From Prevotellaceae bacterium UBA2744 (GTDB lineage: Bacteria; Bacteroidota; Bacteroidia; Bacteroidales; Bacteroidaceae): a DNA stretch of 64,000 bases. Location of the stretch: positions 1 to 64,000 of the forward strand of contig DEJQ01000032.1 of the NCBI GenBank assembly GCA_002353575.1, in the 5' to 3' direction. How positions within the stretch are numbered: the first letter of the stretch is position 1; the number at the start of each line of letters is the position of its first letter. A model generated the notes under the pieces. The model searched no databases, was not told the DNA's origin, and worked only from the letters and a program-made list of their open reading frames with translations. Both the position numbers and the translations under genes were made by a program. Shown in pieces: positions 24,054 through 32,708 of the stretch.

Positions 24054-25919
24054 TTATTTTGTTTTAAAACTCTCCACTCCTTTATTCAGCCATGCCACGA
24101 ACTTTTCCACATCCTCGTCGTAGGTGTATGGTTCGGCAAGCAGATTCTCATTGCAATCTACCAGCACGTAGAACGGCTGCGAATTTGCTCCGAACTTCAC
24201 AGCCTGCAGATGACTCCACAACTCCCCGAGTGTGCTCAGCGTCTTCTTCTTTCCGTTCACCTCTACCACCTTCTCTGTTCCCTCCGGCACCTTAGTACGG
24301 TCATCAACGAAGAGTTGCACGAAAATATAATTCTTGTCGATAAGGTCCTTGACTGTCGAGTCGGCAAACACCGTAGCCTCCATCTTCCGGCAGTTCACGC
24401 AACCGTAGCCTGAGAAATCCACCAGCATAGGCATATTCTCGTCATGGGCATAATTGCGGGCCAGATAGTAATCCGTAAAGACTTTCTTCTGTTCCTCAGC
24501 AGTCAGTTCTTTCGGCGGGGCAAACGCACTTACAAGCTTGCATGGAGCACCCCACAAACCCGGAACCATATACGCTGCAAGCGACAGTGCTGCTGCAGCC
24601 ACGGCGGTGTGCAGGACATAGAATATAGGACGTCCGTTTTTCTTTCTCATCATCTCATAGATCAGGTAAATGCCCAGTCCTGCAAAAAGCACTATCCATA
24701 TTATGAAGAAAAGTCTTCTGCTCAGCAGTCCCCATCTGTAAGCCAAATCCGCCACACTGAAGAATTTCAGCGCAAAAGCTATCTCTATCACTCCAAGCAC
24801 TCGTTTCACGGTCTCCATCCAACTGCCGCTCTTAGGCATCGACTTCAGCCAGTTCGGGAACATGGCAAACACGGTAAAGGGCAGTGCCAGCCCGATCGAG
24901 AACCCGAGCATGCCCACTGCCGGAGCAAACACGCTGCCACCATCCGTAGCCAGTTCTACAAGCAGAAAACCGATAATCGGACCAGTACAGGAAAAGCTGA
25001 CCAGCGCCAGTGTGAAAGCCATTAGGAAGATAGAGAAAAATCCGGTCGTAGCACTCGCCTTGTTATCCACCGATGTAGTCCAACTTGCAGGCAGCGTAAT
25101 CTCGAACAGTCCCGTCATGCTCAGACCAAAAATGAGCAGTAGTACAGCGAAGAACACATTGAACACCGCATTCGTAGCAAGGCTATTCAGTGCATTGGCA
25201 CCGAAAAGTCCCGTCACAATCAGTCCCAGTCCCACGTATATGATAATGATTGACAGTCCATACACCAGTGCATCCCTTATGCCGCCGCCCTTCTTCAGAA
25301 AGAACGATACCGTCATCGGAATAATAGGCCACACACAGGGAGTAGTCAATGCAATCAATCCTCCCAGAAAGCCCCATAGCAGAAGCATAAGAAGACTATT
25401 AGACTGCGAGGTTGCCAGATTGTCGGATTGTAAAGTCTCCGAGGGTGTTTCCGCGAGGCTCTTCGCAGGTTCAGCCTTTCCGATCTCAAAATCCTCTCTC
25501 GTTGGCGGCAGACAGCTCCGGTCATTGCAGGCGGCATATTCCAGATAGCCCGACAGATGATAATCATCCTTCGTCAGCTTCAGGTTCTGCACGAACGTCA
25601 CCTCCTTCTCGAAGAACTCCACATCCAGTTCGAACACCTCATCATACTTTTTCTGCATTTCGCCCTCATACTCCAGTTCACCTACCAATTCCACACCGTC
25701 CTTACTTTCCACATTCAGGCTCGTAGGCGTAGGACCATATTCAAGTTCTTTCGTGCCATATACGTGCCACCCATCATCAATCTTCATCCGAAACACCATT
25801 CTTGCCCCGCCCCCGTCACCTTTTTCCAGTTCCGTTGTCACAGTCACAGGAGTCACCATCTGCGCCATCATGGCACAGACCGAGAGCATCATAGCTATAA
25901 AAACATTAGTACGTTTCAT
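24054..25919 (-). CDS. dsbD: Thiol:disulfide interchange protein DsbD
   Basis: A 621-residue inner-membrane protein that carries electrons from cytoplasmic thioredoxin to the periplasm. Layout: signal peptide, an N-terminal immunoglobulin-like domain (residues about 22-160) with the redox pair in AACNDRSCLPP, an eight-helix membrane domain (about 175-450) with TTPCVWPIIPM and FSCTGPIIG, and a C-terminal thioredoxin-like domain with CVNC at Cys507 and Cys510. An ATG at 25919 is preferred to an upstream non-ATG start because it gives a proper signal peptide. It may supply reduced CXXCH thiols to the cytochrome system near 3-6 kb. Confidence 0.92.
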   Translation of the reverse strand: MKRTNVFIAMMLSVCAMMAQMVTPVTVTTELEKGDGGGARMVFRMKIDDGWHVYGTKELEYGPTPTSLNVESKDGVELVGELEYEGEMQKKYDEVFELDVEFFEKEVTFVQNLKLTKDDYHLSGYLEYAACNDRSCLPPTREDFEIGKAEPAKSLAETPSETLQSDNLATSQSNSLLMLLLWGFLGGLIALTTPCVWPIIPMTVSFFLKKGGGIRDALVYGLSIIIIYVGLGLIVTGLFGANALNSLATNAVFNVFFAVLLLIFGLSMTGLFEITLPASWTTSVDNKASATTGFFSIFLMAFTLALVSFSCTGPIIGFLLVELATDGGSVFAPAVGMLGFSIGLALPFTVFAMFPNWLKSMPKSGSWMETVKRVLGVIEIAFALKFFSVADLAYRWGLLSRRLFFIIWIVLFAGLGIYLIYEMMRKKNGRPIFYVLHTAVAAAALSLAAYMVPGLWGAPCKLVSAFAPPKELTAEEQKKVFTDYYLARNYAHDENMPMLVDFSGYGCVNCRKMEATVFADSTVKDLIDKNYIFVQLFVDDRTKVPEGTEKVVEVNGKKKTLSTLGELWSHLQAVKFGANSQPFYVLVDCNENLLAEPYTYDEDVEKFVAWLNKGVESFKTK

Positions 25920-26171
25920 TGTTTTGAGGTTTTCTGTGCGAAGGTACGACATTTTAGGTGAAAAGTGAAAGTGGAAAGTGAAAAAAGCTAACGTTCCGCA
26001 AGACGTGTATTATTATAGCTACAAATTGTAGTATAACTTACAGAACGCGAGTAAAGCCCGCTCTCGTCGCGAATGGCTTTTAAAGATGTCATTAGCTATG
26101 TGACGCAATGACAGATGACACGGATTTTATTAAAGACCACTAATCACACTAATCGAACGAATTTTTCTTTT
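25920..26171. other. Intergenic region without a gene
   Basis: No ORF or RNA gene seen. It begins with the AAGTGAAAGTGGAAAGTG type of repeat also found around 49.7, 50.2 and 55.2 kb, and contains the doublet CTAATCACACTAATCG. TACCTTCG on the minus strand about 25 nt before the dsbD ATG may be its -7 element. Confidence 0.4.
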
Positions 26172-26287
26172 TTTCAAGAATTAGAGAATTAGAGAATTAG
26201 AGAATTATTCTCTTAACCTGCTAAACTTCATCATCTGAATTGATGAGAATGAATAGAATTGCTTCTATAATTCTCTAATTCTTGAAA
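26172..26287. repeat. 20-bp perfect inverted repeat with internal AGAGAATT tandem repeats
   Basis: The 20-bp arms at 26172-26191 and 26268-26287 are exact inverted copies. The left arm continues into three to four tandem AGAGAATT units, and the loop contains a smaller hairpin around CATCATCTGAATTGATGAG. It ends 18 bp from the TonB receptor stop, so it may act as transcription terminator; a MITE-like origin is also possible. Confidence 0.6.
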
Positions 26288-26305
26288 GATAATACTTATA
26301 GGTTT

Positions 26306-28378
26306 TTAATTCTTCAGCCTGATTTTCAGACCGACAACGAGCATGGTGCCGGGTGAGTAGAGGGCGTACTTGCGGTAGGCGGAGTCGATGCGGCGATCCA
26401 CCTTGTTGAAGATGTTGTCAACACCGATGGAGGGTTCGATGATTGCCCAGCTGGCAGTATCGAAACTGTGGGTAGTATGGAGGTTCCAGATGGTGAATCC
26501 GGGGGCATCCTCGTAGGTGCCGGTATAGTAGGTCTTCGACTGCAGACGTCCGTTCAGGTTTACGTTCAGACTGTATTTGCCCCACGTGTGGCGGTAGTTG
26601 GCTGCTACGGTGCCCGCGTGGCGTATGCTGCGCTCCAGCACGGTCCATTCGCCATCGGTCTTGCTACGGGCGTACGTGTAGGCATAGTTGCCCGAGAGGT
26701 TGAATCCGCGGAATATGTTTGCCGACACATTGACCTGCACCCCCTTCACGTCGCCCTGGTCGCTGTTCTGATAGAGCGCGTAGCTGGTCAGCTTCGATGC
26801 CTGGTCGGCTGTCATCTCGGGAAATTCGTTCTGCAGCATACTGCGCGAAGCATCATCTACTGTCAGGTTTTTCTTCACCACCATATCGTTGATGCGGTTG
26901 ATGAATCCGGTAAGGCTCACCGAGACGGCATTGGTGTGGTATTCGGCATTGAGTGCAAAGTAGTTGCTCTTCTCGGGTTTCAGGTCGCGGTTGCCGAAGC
27001 TGATCTGTGCCTTGCCGCGGTTCACGGAGAAGTAGTGGTAGTAGAGTTCGTCGAGACCCGGAGCACGGAAACCAGCCGAATAGGTAGCACGGAAGCGGAA
27101 GTTGCCGGGTGCATACATAATGGTGGCTTTAGGTGTGAGGTGATTCTTGAAGGTCTCATGATGCGTAAAACGGAGTCCGGCAGTGACGGTGAAGTTGCAC
27201 GGCAGGTTGTGTTCGTGCTGCACGTAGCCTGCAAAGGTGTTCACCCCCTTATCGATGCTGCCCGACGAAGCTTCAAGGTAGTCGTGGCGCCAGTCTGCTC
27301 CGAAGATGGTGGTGGAACCGCGGAAGAGTCCGAGTATGGCTTTCAGTTCGCCGTCGAGCGCACGCTGGCGTTTCGACTGCACATAGTCGCCCGGGGCGTT
27401 CGTCTTGGTGGCCAATGCATATTCCTTTCCATAGCGGAAGTAATCGGCAACGAAGTCTGCCTGCAGGGAGTTGCGACTGGAGAACTTATATATTCCGCCT
27501 GCGTTCCATCGCAGTCCGTGGTATCGCATCTCGTAGTCTGTTCCGCCCGTGACGTCGGTGCGAGTGTGAGGGCGGTCGGTAATTTTGTTCGAGTAGTCGA
27601 TGCCTGCGTTGAGTGCGAGGTGCTGACTGGGAGAGAACGTGAATTTCTGTCCCAGAATGTTGGCACGATAGCCTGTGAAGAGGGGTGCGATGGTCGGCTG
27701 AGTCTCCGTATCGGAACCCTTCACATACTCCAGTCCGTTGTTCTGGTAGCTGTCGGCGCGGTCGTGGCTGTAGGAGGTGTATGAACCGAACGAGCCCTTG
27801 TGGATGTCGAGAAGGACGTTTTCGGTCAGTTGTCCGTGACCCGACACACGGGTGTCGCTACCCATCAGCAGCAGGTTCTGCGTAGGCTGGTCGGTGATGA
27901 TGTTGATTACTCCGGCTATGGCGTCGCTGCCGTAGAGCGAGCTGGCGGCACCGTCGAGCACCTCAATACGTTTCACGCGCGACATATTGATGCGGTTGAG
28001 GTCGAGGTTGTTGGATATGTCGCCCGAGAGTCGCTGTCCGTTGATGAGGATAAGGATGTACTTGTTACCAAGCCCGTTAAGACGCAGGAACGAACCCATC
28101 GACGAGGGTGCCATAGAGATTTGCGGCATCATGCGAGTGAGTGCTCCGTCGAGGGTGGTGATTCCCTGTTCCCGAATCTCCAGTGCCGAGAGCACATGAA
28201 CCGGGGTGGCTGTGCTCTTCAGACGCTGATGGTGGCCCGAACCGGTCACTACGACGGGGTTCAGGTTATGGGTGCGAATGGCAGCTACGAAGTCGCTGCG
28301 CTCCATACGATGGATTTGCGAGAAAGCAGTGCCCCCGAACGAGAGCACTGCCACAACAACAAATGATATTTTCTTCAC
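26306..28378 (-). CDS. TonB-dependent outer-membrane receptor (corrinoid operon, second receptor)
   Basis: A 691-residue receptor. The start is taken as GTG at 28378, which gives a clean signal peptide (VKKISFVVVAVLSFGGTAFS) 22 nt after the preceding gene; an upstream extension would overlap that gene. The TonB-box region (NPVVVTGSG), plug domain (LRLNGLGNKYILILINGQR, SSLYGSDAIAGVINIIT) and 22-strand barrel ending LKIRLKN are visible. It is the third gene of the operon behind the cobalamin riboswitch, so the ligand is probably a corrinoid or a related tetrapyrrole. Confidence 0.9.
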   Translation of the reverse strand: MKKISFVVVAVLSFGGTAFSQIHRMERSDFVAAIRTHNLNPVVVTGSGHHQRLKSTATPVHVLSALEIREQGITTLDGALTRMMPQISMAPSSMGSFLRLNGLGNKYILILINGQRLSGDISNNLDLNRINMSRVKRIEVLDGAASSLYGSDAIAGVINIITDQPTQNLLLMGSDTRVSGHGQLTENVLLDIHKGSFGSYTSYSHDRADSYQNNGLEYVKGSDTETQPTIAPLFTGYRANILGQKFTFSPSQHLALNAGIDYSNKITDRPHTRTDVTGGTDYEMRYHGLRWNAGGIYKFSSRNSLQADFVADYFRYGKEYALATKTNAPGDYVQSKRQRALDGELKAILGLFRGSTTIFGADWRHDYLEASSGSIDKGVNTFAGYVQHEHNLPCNFTVTAGLRFTHHETFKNHLTPKATIMYAPGNFRFRATYSAGFRAPGLDELYYHYFSVNRGKAQISFGNRDLKPEKSNYFALNAEYHTNAVSVSLTGFINRINDMVVKKNLTVDDASRSMLQNEFPEMTADQASKLTSYALYQNSDQGDVKGVQVNVSANIFRGFNLSGNYAYTYARSKTDGEWTVLERSIRHAGTVAANYRHTWGKYSLNVNLNGRLQSKTYYTGTYEDAPGFTIWNLHTTHSFDTASWAIIEPSIGVDNIFNKVDRRIDSAYRKYALYSPGTMLVVGLKIRLKN

Positions 28379-28400
28379 TATATCAACAATCTCTTTATTA

Positions 28401-29549
28401 TTATTCTTCTTCCTCCTCTGGATACATTGAGTGGTAAGCATCTTCGAAGAACTCTGCCTCCTTAGTATGCTCAATCCAGATCTGACGAATGCCTTCGAGT
28501 TCGAGCAGACCCTGTGGGTGAGTGTTTACAGTAGGAACTTCAGGAGTGTAGCCGTTGTGCTTGAAGTACTCGAACCAGCTGTTTTCCTCGCTCTCAGGAT
28601 CTTCCTCATCCCATGAACCTTCACCTGCCATATCGTTGTGAGCGTGGTCGCCGGCGATTGACATGAGTGCGTGGAGATACACCTTACCGTCGTTGTATCC
28701 GGCATCCTTCATACGTTTCAGCACGTCCTGCTTGTAGTTCTTAGGCATATCGACTGTTCCGACGAAGAACTTAGGATTGATCTTCTGGAGTTCATCTTCC
28801 AACTGAGTGTAGCGCACGTTTGCCTTGAAGGTGTCGTAGGTCTCAGGGTTTCCGTGACCCATGAATGCAACTACACCGTCCTGTGTCTCACTGGCATAGA
28901 GTGTGCTGAGTTCCTGAGCCACTGCAGGCACGTCTTCTTCAGGGTCGAAGAGCAGAGGCATACCGAACATGATAGCCTCTTCGTCCTGAAGTTTCTTCAG
29001 ATAGTCGTCGTCGAGGTGTGCACTGGCTACATAACCGTTGTTCATGAATTTCTTCACAGATGCTACGACTGCAGAGAATTCCTCACCAGGGATAACCTGC
29101 AGAGACTGCACGTAGATCTTGTCGTACTTAGCTGCACCGATAGCGTGGAGCAGGTAGCGGGGCTCGTAGTAGTCGCGCTTTACGATGTTGCCCTCGTCGT
29201 CCTTGTTCTCACCGATGCTGGCACGGTTGATACAGATGTCGCTTGAGAAACTCATAAACACATCTGCCTTTGGGAATGCTGCCTTGTAAGCCTCAACTGT
29301 CTTGTCGAAAGCAAGGAAGGCATTGTTCCAGGTAGAACCGAAGGCAATGAGCAGCACTGCTTCCTTATTGCCCGACTTTGCTTTGGTCTCGGCAACGAGC
29401 CTGTCGTTGTAGGTGTACTCCGATACCATGTTTTCCACTACTTTTTCTACTGTCTCTACTTTCTTGTCGTCATCGCCACAAGAAGTGAACAGGGGTGCTG
29501 CCAGAGCTACTGCTGCTGCAGCGAAGAGAAAAGATTTAATCTTCTTCAT
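28401..29549 (-). CDS. cbiK: CbiK-type sirohydrochlorin cobaltochelatase made as a lipoprotein
   Basis: A 382-residue protein of the CbiK chelatase family, which inserts cobalt into sirohydrochlorin in the anaerobic B12 pathway. Unusually it has a lipoprotein signal (LFTSCGDDD, Cys24), so it should sit outside the cytoplasm. Likely metal ligands are His232 in FMGHGNP and the His302/His304 pair in GDHAHNDM. The LLIAFGSTW start of the domain is at residues 66-74. The last five residues are all Glu. It lies between two TonB receptors, overlapping the first by 14 nt, behind a cobalamin riboswitch. Periplasmic CbiK homologues are known in Desulfovibrio; here metal insertion, removal or corrin/haem binding during uptake are all possible. 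Confidence 0.85.
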   Translation of the reverse strand: MKKIKSFLFAAAAVALAAPLFTSCGDDDKKVETVEKVVENMVSEYTYNDRLVAETKAKSGNKEAVLLIAFGSTWNNAFLAFDKTVEAYKAAFPKADVFMSFSSDICINRASIGENKDDEGNIVKRDYYEPRYLLHAIGAAKYDKIYVQSLQVIPGEEFSAVVASVKKFMNNGYVASAHLDDDYLKKLQDEEAIMFGMPLLFDPEEDVPAVAQELSTLYASETQDGVVAFMGHGNPETYDTFKANVRYTQLEDELQKINPKFFVGTVDMPKNYKQDVLKRMKDAGYNDGKVYLHALMSIAGDHAHNDMAGEGSWDEEDPESEENSWFEYFKHNGYTPEVPTVNTHPQGLLELEGIRQIWIEHTKEAEFFEDAYHSMYPEEEEE

Positions 29550-31755
29550 AGTTTGAAATTTTTGGTGTTAATAAATTATGTTGTTGCTTTGAACGTTTGC
29601 CATAGTTGAAGCGTATGCTGAAAGCCAAGTGCAGGGTTGTGCCCGAGGTGTTGTTGCCCAGGTGGTAGGGACGCATGGTGCGGTCAACGAAATTGAATAT
29701 GTTGTCCACTCCGAACTCCACACGATAAGTGAGCAGTTTGCCCGTGCGACCGAAGTCGTGGGTGGTGTTCACGCGCCATATCTGGAAGGGTTTGCCGTTG
29801 CCGTTGTTCTGATAGAACCGCGTACTGCTGCCCCGGGTCGAAACGCTGACCCCCATCTTGTAGATATTCGAGAAGGCATGACCATACACGAGCGACGCAC
29901 TCCACTTATGGTGAGCCATTCCGTCGATGGTGACCTCCGTCAGTCGGTCCTTCGCGCTGTCGTAGAGATGGGCTTTCGTATCGAGAAAACTATATGCCCC
30001 GGTGAGCGACAGTTCCCTGAGAATCTTCCACGAGAGATTCACGTCGATACCGAACGTGCGTGCGTCGTCCATATTCTTATACATTCGCGCCTGCACATTG
30101 TTGCTGCCGTCGCCCAGATACGCCGTAGTGACTCCGGCTGGAATCTCGCCTACAGGCACATTGGTCAGCGCAATCATATCGTTCAGACGGTTCAGATAAC
30201 CCGTCACCGATGCCGTCAGCCGCTCGCCGCGATATTCCACATTCGCCGAGAAGTAATTGCTGGTTTGCGGTTTCAGGTCGCGGTTGCCGATATTGAAGAA
30301 CGTGCTGCTTCCCATCACGTGCAGATAGCGGTAGTGGAGTTCCTTCACCGTAGGCGACTTGAACCCCTGACTCCAACCCAGACGGAAACGGAAGTCGCCT
30401 GCCGACAGCATAGCACTGAGCTTTGGGGTCAGCCTGACACCGAAGTTCTGATTATGCACGAAACGGAGTCCTGCTGTCAGGTTGAGCCACTTCAAGGCGT
30501 TGAACTCGTCCTGGGCATACAGGGCAGCCGTGCGGTCACTGGCACTGCCCGACTCCGTGCGGTCGGGAGCCTTCAGATAGTCGTAGCGGTATTCAGCCCC
30601 GGCATGGAGGGTATTCTCGCCAGGCAGGTAGAATACCCCTTTCAGCACACCCATCACCCTCTGCTGGTCGCTCTGCAGTTTCTTCTGTCCTGCATACATC
30701 GGAACGGAGAACCACTCGCCGTTCTGCGCACCGAACTGTTCGCCGCTGAGCAGAACATACTCGTATGTACGTGCCGTGTAGTTATAATAGTAGTCGTGCA
30801 GATTCCAATCCACATCGAGAGCCAGATGATTACGCTGCGACTGTCCCTCACTGCCGTTCAGATACCACTTGCCGCCAGCCGATGCCGACGCATTCTTATA
30901 GTGCAGGTCGTAGGTATATACGTCGCAGCTGGGATGAGTTCCGTTTCGGGGGCGGTTGATATTCTTCATGTAGAAAGAGCCGTCGGCATACAGTTCGAGA
31001 TTGCGCACCGGACTGTACGTGAAGCGCTGCGCTATCTGCCAGCCCGCGAACTTATTCACAGTCTTGTTCCTGCTGTCGGTAATCACCATAGCCTCGGCAT
31101 ACTCCTCGCCGGTATTCTGCCACCCGTCACTGCGCTGCAGCTGGAATTTGGTCTGGCTGCCGAACCTGCCGATATTGAGAGCCACCATATCATACTGACG
31201 CAGATCGTTATGTGTGCCGTAGCGCGTGGAGTTCTCAGCATACACCCCTTTCTGAGTATGCTTCTTAGTGATGATATTGATTACACCCGCCATAGCATCG
31301 CTTCCGTAGAGAGCACTCTGTGCCCCCTTCACAATCTCAATCTTCTCGATGTCCTGCGGAGAGATAACCGAGAGGTCGTTCTCGCCACCCACATCGCCAT
31401 GAATACGTTTGCCGTCGATCAGCACCAGAATATAGCTGTTGCCCAGTCCGCCCAGCTGCATCTGACTGCCCATGTCGCCCTCGGAGAAAGCAAACGACGA
31501 GGTCAGTCCGCTCAGGATGTCCTCGAGACTGCGACCACCATATTGCTGCAGCATCTGACGTGTGATGACCTCGGTCTGCACGGGCGCATCCTTCAAGAGG
31601 TGGCGGGTACCTGTACCTGTCACCACTACTTCCTGCAGACTGTCGGACTTCCATACAGCGGACTGCGCCGACACGCATAATACAATCAGCCATTGCAATG
31701 CCGCAACTGCGAGGGCGGTCTTGAAACAGCTTTCTGAGAACGGTTTTACTGTCAT
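29536..31755 (-). CDS. btuB: TonB-dependent outer-membrane receptor, BtuB-like (corrinoid operon, first receptor)
   Basis: A 739-residue receptor with a signal peptide (ending CVSAQS), TonB box (LQEVVVTGTG), plug (LGGLGNSYILVLIDGKR, SALYGSDAMAGVINIIT) and a long barrel with aromatic-rich strands. It is the first gene behind the cobalamin riboswitch, the best evidence that it imports vitamin B12 or its precursors across the outer membrane. The body is shorter than SusC proteins and similar to BtuB-like receptors. It overlaps the CbiK lipoprotein gene by 14 nt. Confidence 0.88.
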   Translation of the reverse strand: MTVKPFSESCFKTALAVAALQWLIVLCVSAQSAVWKSDSLQEVVVTGTGTRHLLKDAPVQTEVITRQMLQQYGGRSLEDILSGLTSSFAFSEGDMGSQMQLGGLGNSYILVLIDGKRIHGDVGGENDLSVISPQDIEKIEIVKGAQSALYGSDAMAGVINIITKKHTQKGVYAENSTRYGTHNDLRQYDMVALNIGRFGSQTKFQLQRSDGWQNTGEEYAEAMVITDSRNKTVNKFAGWQIAQRFTYSPVRNLELYADGSFYMKNINRPRNGTHPSCDVYTYDLHYKNASASAGGKWYLNGSEGQSQRNHLALDVDWNLHDYYYNYTARTYEYVLLSGEQFGAQNGEWFSVPMYAGQKKLQSDQQRVMGVLKGVFYLPGENTLHAGAEYRYDYLKAPDRTESGSASDRTAALYAQDEFNALKWLNLTAGLRFVHNQNFGVRLTPKLSAMLSAGDFRFRLGWSQGFKSPTVKELHYRYLHVMGSSTFFNIGNRDLKPQTSNYFSANVEYRGERLTASVTGYLNRLNDMIALTNVPVGEIPAGVTTAYLGDGSNNVQARMYKNMDDARTFGIDVNLSWKILRELSLTGAYSFLDTKAHLYDSAKDRLTEVTIDGMAHHKWSASLVYGHAFSNIYKMGVSVSTRGSSTRFYQNNGNGKPFQIWRVNTTHDFGRTGKLLTYRVEFGVDNIFNFVDRTMRPYHLGNNTSGTTLHLAFSIRFNYGKRSKQQHNLLTPKISNYEED

Positions 31756-31812
31756 TCTACGTCTTTACGAAGCGCATATTCCTGTGCACGCGTAACACAT
31801 TATATAAATAAT

Positions 31813-31985
31813 ATGGCAGGTCTTCTGACTTTCCCTTGTCTGCTTAGCCTTCCCGACACAGAATCTCTCTGTCAGTGGCTTTTTGTAAGCAAACCCGAAA
31901 TAAGGATTACAGCTGCAGGTACAGTTCCGGACTTGCACCGGATTCCCTTGCATCAAGACGACAACTTCGTCTGATTACCATTATT
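31813..31985 (-). promoter_or_regulatory. Cobalamin riboswitch
   Basis: On the minus strand the conserved core appears in order: GGGAATCCGGTGCAAGTCC, ACTGTACCTGCAGCTGTAA, the B12 box AGCCACTG (31873-31880) and GTCAGAAGACCTGCC (31815 onward). It sits about 60 nt upstream of the first TonB receptor start, so adenosylcobalamin should switch off the receptor-CbiK-receptor operon by blocking translation or continuing transcription. Confidence 0.93.
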
Positions 31986-31992
31986 TTCGCTG

Positions 31993-32000
31993 CAAAGATA
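31993..32000 (-). promoter_or_regulatory. -7 element of the riboswitch operon
   Basis: TATCTTTG on the minus strand; transcription would start near 31985, right at the riboswitch 5' end. The -33 partner is weak. Confidence 0.6.
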
Positions 32001-32042
32001 GATATAAAATGTTAATAAACCATCTGTATTCAAGAAAAATTG

Positions 32043-32050
32043 TAATTTTG
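32043..32050 (+). promoter_or_regulatory. -7 element of the cbiA-cbiB operon, possibly leaderless
   Basis: TAATTTTG ends only 4 nt before the ATG at 32055, so the transcript would start at or next to the start codon. No clear -33. Confidence 0.45.
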
Positions 32051-32054
32051 CACT

Positions 32055-32708
32055 ATGAAATCCCAATTCCTCATATCGGCACCGATGAGCGGCTCAGGCA
32101 AGACGACAGTTGCCCGAGGGCTTATGGCGTTGCTGAGAGAGAAAGGTTATGCGGTGCAACCGTTCAAGTGCGGACCGGACTATATAGACACTAAATTCCA
32201 CGAGGCTGTATGCGGGCGTCCGAGTATCAACCTCGACACGTTCATGGCTTCGGCGGAACACGTAAGGGAACTATACACCCGCTACGGCAGCGATGCAGAT
32301 GTGTGCATCGTGGAGGGCATGATGGGACTGTTCGACGGCTACGACCGCGAGAAAGGTTCGTCGTACGAGATAGCCCGAGTGCTCGACATCTCCGTTGTAC
32401 TGGTGACAGACGCACGGTCGGCAGCCTACTCTACAGCAGCCCTGCTCACAGGATTCACGCAGTTCAGGAAGGATGTGCACATCGCAGGCGTCATATTCAA
32501 CAAAGTCGGTTCCGCACGGCACACAGAGATGCTTCGGCAGGTATGCGACGACCTGAACATAGAATGTCTGGGATGTCTGCCCAAAGACGCGGCACTCGAA
32601 CAGGGTTCGAGGTATCTGGGACTCGACTTCTCGGAAAAAGCAGAAACAGCAAGACTGACAGAACTCTTAGAAGAGCACGTAGCATGGAAAAGACTCTTAA
32701 CACTCTGA
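32055..32708 (+). CDS. cbiA: Cobyrinate a,c-diamide synthase, N-terminal ATPase part (split CbiA)
   Basis: 217 residues covering the dethiobiotin-synthetase-like ATPase half of CbiA, which amidates the a and c side chains of cobyrinic acid. The P-loop is PMSGSGKTTVARG (residues 10-22) and the substrate segment CGPDYIDTKFH follows. The frame closes with a TGA after WKRLLTL. The glutaminase half continues in another frame from an ATG at 32684, with a 25-nt overlap. Together the parts give about 403 residues, shorter than usual single-chain CbiA (about 430-460), so part of the linker is gone as well as the frame. Confidence 0.85.
   Translation: MKSQFLISAPMSGSGKTTVARGLMALLREKGYAVQPFKCGPDYIDTKFHEAVCGRPSINLDTFMASAEHVRELYTRYGSDADVCIVEGMMGLFDGYDREKGSSYEIARVLDISVVLVTDARSAAYSTAALLTGFTQFRKDVHIAGVIFNKVGSARHTEMLRQVCDDLNIECLGCLPKDAALEQGSRYLGLDFSEKAETARLTELLEEHVAWKRLLTL

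Noticed and set aside
26468..27784. A 438-codon plus-strand open frame opposite the second TonB receptor
   Set aside because: Antisense shadow of the receptor barrel; no start context or recognisable motif.
28401..29549. Haem-uptake protein HmuS-like annotation for the chelatase lipoprotein
   Set aside because: The length, GHGNP and GDHAHNDM motifs fit CbiK; HmuS is a much larger CobN-like protein.
29629..31680. A 683-codon open frame on the plus strand opposite the BtuB-like receptor
   Set aside because: It is antisense to a clear TonB receptor, has no family resemblance, and its low-complexity composition mirrors the coding strand.
31765..31956. A 63-codon minus-strand ORF upstream of the BtuB-like receptor
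   Set aside because: It lies inside the cobalamin riboswitch; the sequence is explained by conserved RNA elements.
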